Assembly (NCBI RefSeq): GCF_050948175.1
Contig: NW_027490097.1
Span: forward strand, 1,612,001-1,676,000
Direction of reading: 5' to 3'
DNA from: Xylocopa sonorina
Lineage: Eukaryota > Arthropoda > Insecta > Hymenoptera > Apidae
DNA: 64,000 nucleotides
Of the stretch, positions 59,995-64,000 are shown in pieces. The translations under genes were made by a program, and so were the position numbers. The notes below the pieces were generated by a model. The model saw nothing but the letters and a program-made list of their open reading frames with translations. It had not been told where the DNA came from and did not search any database. Numbering within the stretch: the first letter of the stretch is position 1; every line of letters starts with the position of its first letter.

Positions 59995-62900
59995 AGTTAT
60001 AATTCTTCTTAAAACGCGATACCGCATCTCATTCCTATGTTTCATGGTAAGATATAATATGATTTGCGAAGTGTTATGTATTCCTCGTCTACACTTCAAA
60101 TGAATGTAAATGCGACACTTCCTAGCAAGGAAATAGCGTTTGCAGACGTCTACGTATCGAAGAAATGGAGTTCAAATGCTTCTTAAAACGAGATATTGCA
60201 TCTCATATCTATGTTTCATGATAAGATATAATATTCATTGCGAAGTGTTATGCATTCCTCGTCTACGATTCAAATGAAAGTAAATGCGACACATCCTTGC
60301 AAGGAAATAGCGTTTGCAGATGTCTACGTATCGAAGCAATAGAGTTCAAATGCATCTTAAAACGAGTTATTGCATCTCATATCTATGTTTCATGATAAGA
60401 TATAATATTCATTGCGAAGTCTCATGCATTCCTCGTCTACGATTCAAATGAATGTAAATGCGACACTTCCTTGCAAGGAAATAGCGTTTGCAGATGTCTA
60501 GGTATCGTAGCAATAGAGTTCTAATGCTTCTTAAAACGCGATATCGCATCTCATTTCTATGTTTCATGGTAAGATATAATATGATTTGCGAAGTGTTATG
60601 TATTCCTCATCTACACTTCAAATGAATGTAAATGCGACACTTCCTTGCTTGGAAATAGCGTCTGCAGATGTCTAGGTATCGTAGCAATAGTGTTCTAATG
60701 CTTCTTAAAAGGCGATATCGCATCAAATTTCTATGTTTCATGGTAAGATATAATATGATTTGCGAAGTGTCATGTATTCCTCGTCTACACTTCAAATGAA
60801 TGTAAATGTGACACTTCCTTGCAAGGAAATAGCGTTTGCAGATGTCTACGTATCGCAGCAATAGATTTCTAATGCTTCTTAAATCGCGATATCGCATCTC
60901 ATTTCTATGTTTCATGGTAAGATATAATATGATTTGCGAAGTGTCATGTATTCCTCGTCTACAATTCAAATGAATGTAAATGCGACACTTCCTTGCTAGG
61001 AAATAGCGTCTGCAGTTGTCTAGATATCGTAGCTACAGAGTTCTAATGCTTCTTAAAACGCGACATCGCATCTCATTTCTATGTTTCATGGTAAGATATT
61101 ATATAATTTGCGAAGTGTTATGTATTCCTCGTCTACACTGCAAATGAATGTAAAGGTGACACTTCCTTGCAAGGAAATAGCGTTTGCAGATGTGTACGTA
61201 TCGTAGCAATAGAGTTCTTATGATTCTTAAAACGCGATATCGCATCTCATTTCTATGTTTCATGGTAAGATATAATATGATTTGCGAAGTGTCCTGTATT
61301 CCTCGTCTACACTTCAAATGAATGTAAATGCGACACTTCCTTGCAAGGAAATAGCGTTTGCAGATGTCTACGTTTCGTAGCAATAGAGTTCTTATGATTC
61401 TTAAAACGCGATATCGCATCTCATTTCAATGTTTCATGGTAAGATATAATATGATTTGCGAAGTGTTATGTATTGCTCGTCTACACTTCAAATGAATGTA
61501 AATGCGACACTTCCTAGCAAGGAAATAGCGTTTGCAGATGTCTACGTATCGTAGCAATAGATTTCTAAAGCTTCTTAAAACGCGATATCGCATCTCATTT
61601 CTACGTTTCATGGTAAGATATAATATGGTTTGCGAAGTGTTATGTTTTCCTCGTCTACACTTCAATTGAATGTAAATGCGGCACTTCCTTGCTAGGAAAT
61701 AGCGTTTGCAGATGTCCAAGTATCGTAGCAATAGATTTCTAATGCTTCTTAAAACGCGTTATCGCATCTCATTTCTATGTTTCATGGTAAGATATAATAT
61801 GATTTGCGAAGTGTCATGTATTCCCCGTCTACACTTCAAATGAATGTAAATGCGACACTTCCTTGCTAGGAAATAGCGTCTGCAGATGTCTAGGTATCGT
61901 AGCAATAGAGTTCTAATGCTTCTTAAAACGCGATATCGCATCTCATTTCTTTGTTTCATGGTAAGATATAATATGATTTGCGAACTGTTATGTATTCCTC
62001 GTCTACACTTCAAATGAATGTAAATGCGACACTTCCTTGCAAGGAAATAGCGTTTGCAGATGTCCACGTAACGTAGCAATAGATTTCTAATGCTTCTTAA
62101 AACGCGATATCGCATCTCATTTCTATGTTTCATGGTAAGATATAATATGATTTGCGAAGTGTTATGTATTCCTCGTCTACACTTCAAATGAATGTAAAGG
62201 TGACACTTCCTTGCAAGGAAATAGCGTTTGCAGATGTGTACGTATCGTAGCAATAGAGTTCTTATGAATCTTAAAACGCGATATCGCATCTCATTTCTAT
62301 GTTTCATGGTAAGATATTATATAACTTGCGAAGTGTTATGTATTCCTCGTCTACACTTCAAATGAATGTAAATGCGACACTTCCTTGCTAGGAAATAGCG
62401 TCTGCAGATGTCTACGTATCGTAGCAATAGATTTCTAATGCTTCTTAAAATGCGATAACGCATCTCATTTCTGTGTTTCTTGGTAAGATATAATATGATT
62501 TGCGAAGTGTCATGTATTCCTCGTCTACACTTCAAATGAATGTAAATACGACACTTCCTTGCAAGGAAATAGCATTTGCAGATGTCTACCTATCGTAGCA
62601 ATAGTGTTATAATTCTTCTTAAAACGCGATATCGCATCTCATTTCTATGTTTCATGGTAAGATATAATATGATTTGCGAAGTGTTATGTATTCCTCGTCT
62701 ACACTTCAAATGAATGTAAATGCGACACTTCCTAGCAAGGAAATAGCGTTTGCAGATATCTACGTATCGAAGAAATGGAGTTCAAATGCTTCTTAAAACG
62801 AGATATTGCATCTCATATCTATGTTTCATGATAAGATATAATATTCATTGCGAAGTGTTATGCATTCCTCGTCTACGATTCAAATGAAAGTAAATGCGAC

Positions 62901-64000
62901 ACATCCTTGCAAGGAAATAGCGTTTGCAGACGTCTACGTATCGAAGCAATAGAGTCAAATGCATCTTAAAACGAGTTATTGCATCTCATATCTATGTTTC
63001 ATGATAAGATATAATATCCATTGCGAAGTCTCATGCATTCCTCGTCTACGATTCAAATGAATGTAAATGCGACACTTCCTTGCAAGGAAATAGCGTTTGC
63101 AGATGTCTAGGTATCGTAGCAATAGAGTTCTAATGCTTCTTAAAACGCGATATCGCATCACATTTCTATGTTTCATGGTAAGGTATAATATGATTTGCGA
63201 AGTGTCATGTATTCCTCGTCTACACTTCAAATGAATGTAAATGTGACACTTCCTTGCAAGGAAATAGCGTTTGCAGATGTCTACGTATCGCAGCAATAGA
63301 TTTCTAATGCTTCTTAAATCGCGATATCGCATCTCATTTCTATGTTTCATGGTAAGATATAATATGATTTGCGAAGTGTCATGTATTCCTCGTCTACAAT
63401 TCAAATGAATGTAAATGCGAGACTTCCTTGCTAGGAAATAGCGTCTGCAGATGTCTAGGTATCGTAGCAATAGAGTTCTAATGCTTCTTAAAACGAGATA
63501 TTGCATCTCATATCTATGTTTCATGATAAGATATAATATTCATTGCGAAGTGTTATGCATTCCTCGTCTACGATTCAAATGAAGGTAAATGCGACACTTC
63601 CTTGCTATGAAATAGCGTCTGCAGATGTCTAGGTATCGTAGCAATAGAGTTCTAATGCTTCTTAAAACGCGATATCGCATTTCATTTCTATGTTTCATGG
63701 TAAGATATAATATGATTTGCGAAGTGTTATGTATTCCTCTTCTGAACTTCAAATGAATGTAAATGCGACACTTCCTTGCAAGAAAATAGCGTTTGCAGAT
63801 GTCTACGTATCGTAGCAATAGATTTCTAATGCTTCTTAAAACGCGATATCGCATTTCATTTCTATGTTTCATGGTAAGATATAACATGATTTGCGAAGTG
63901 TTATGTATTCCTCGTCTACACTTCAAATGAATGTGAATGCGATACTTCCTCGCTAGGAAATAGCGTTTGCAGATATCTACGTATCGTAGCAATAGCTTTC
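59995..64000 (-). repeat. 174-bp satellite array S6, reverse, runs off the window
   Basis: About 23 monomers of the same subtypes as S5. Blocks match S5: 60.7-61.4 kb matches 55.36-56.07 kb (frame starts at 61,419 and 56,058). Within S6, 60,120-60,480 resembles 62,710-63,080, with the shared TCTTAAAACGAGTTATTGCA variant. The array is cut by the window end. Confidence 0.96.

Noticed and set aside
1..64000. Telomeric repeats of the TTAGG or TTAGGG type
   Set aside because: No tandem run of either was noticed; the array is not directly telomeric within this window.

Overview
The window is eukaryotic heterochromatin and holds no ordinary gene. About three quarters of it (roughly 48 kb, about 280 units) is one tandem satellite family with a 174-bp monomer. 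The rest is a cluster of about 1.5-kb transposable elements and one 4.3-kb AT-rich stretch. CpG is plentiful in both satellite and elements, which suggests weak CpG methylation and fits an arthropod, probably an insect such as a hymenopteran. The species assignment is inference and weak.

Layout: 1-540 carries decayed monomers in the 'reverse' orientation. 541-4,879 is AT-rich non-coding DNA with two related LTR-like fragments (1.6 and 4.3 kb) and one other possible transposon end. 4,880-16,507 is a 'forward' array containing a 17-monomer higher-order repeat (2,958 bp, about three copies). 16,508-18,031 is element E1; 18,032-19,099 is old forward satellite. 19,100-22,135 is element E2 with element E3 nested inside it; 22,136-23,576 is forward satellite. 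Element E4 (23,577-25,158) lies exactly where the satellite changes strand. 25,159-38,143 is a reverse array, diverse on its left and homogeneous on its right, with a 12-monomer repeat of 2,088 bp. 38,144-41,137 is element E5 with E6 nested inside it. 41,138-58,491 is the youngest reverse array, including a tandem duplication of about 6.4 kb. Element E7 (58,492-59,994) is an inverted near-copy of E6. Reverse satellite then runs off the right edge.

The seven elements share ends (TGTAACGTCC at one, TGTCACGTCC inverted at the other). Two nested insertions have clean 4-bp target duplications (CTGG and CCAA). Each carries a short Arg-rich reading frame, followed in every copy by a splice-donor-like AAG|GTARG, and six of seven carry a pair of near-identical roughly 20-bp motifs upstream. 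The best reading is solo LTRs of an LTR retrotransposon whose LTR holds a promoter, a small coding exon and a splice donor. A short-TIR DNA transposon is the alternative. This is the most novel-looking component. The satellite, with higher-order repeats, near-nucleosomal monomer and dyad symmetries, is a candidate centromeric or pericentromeric array.

Two patches (31.79-32.28 kb and 49.64-52.44 kb) hold unusually many 1-2 bp indels and are probably consensus errors of the assembly.
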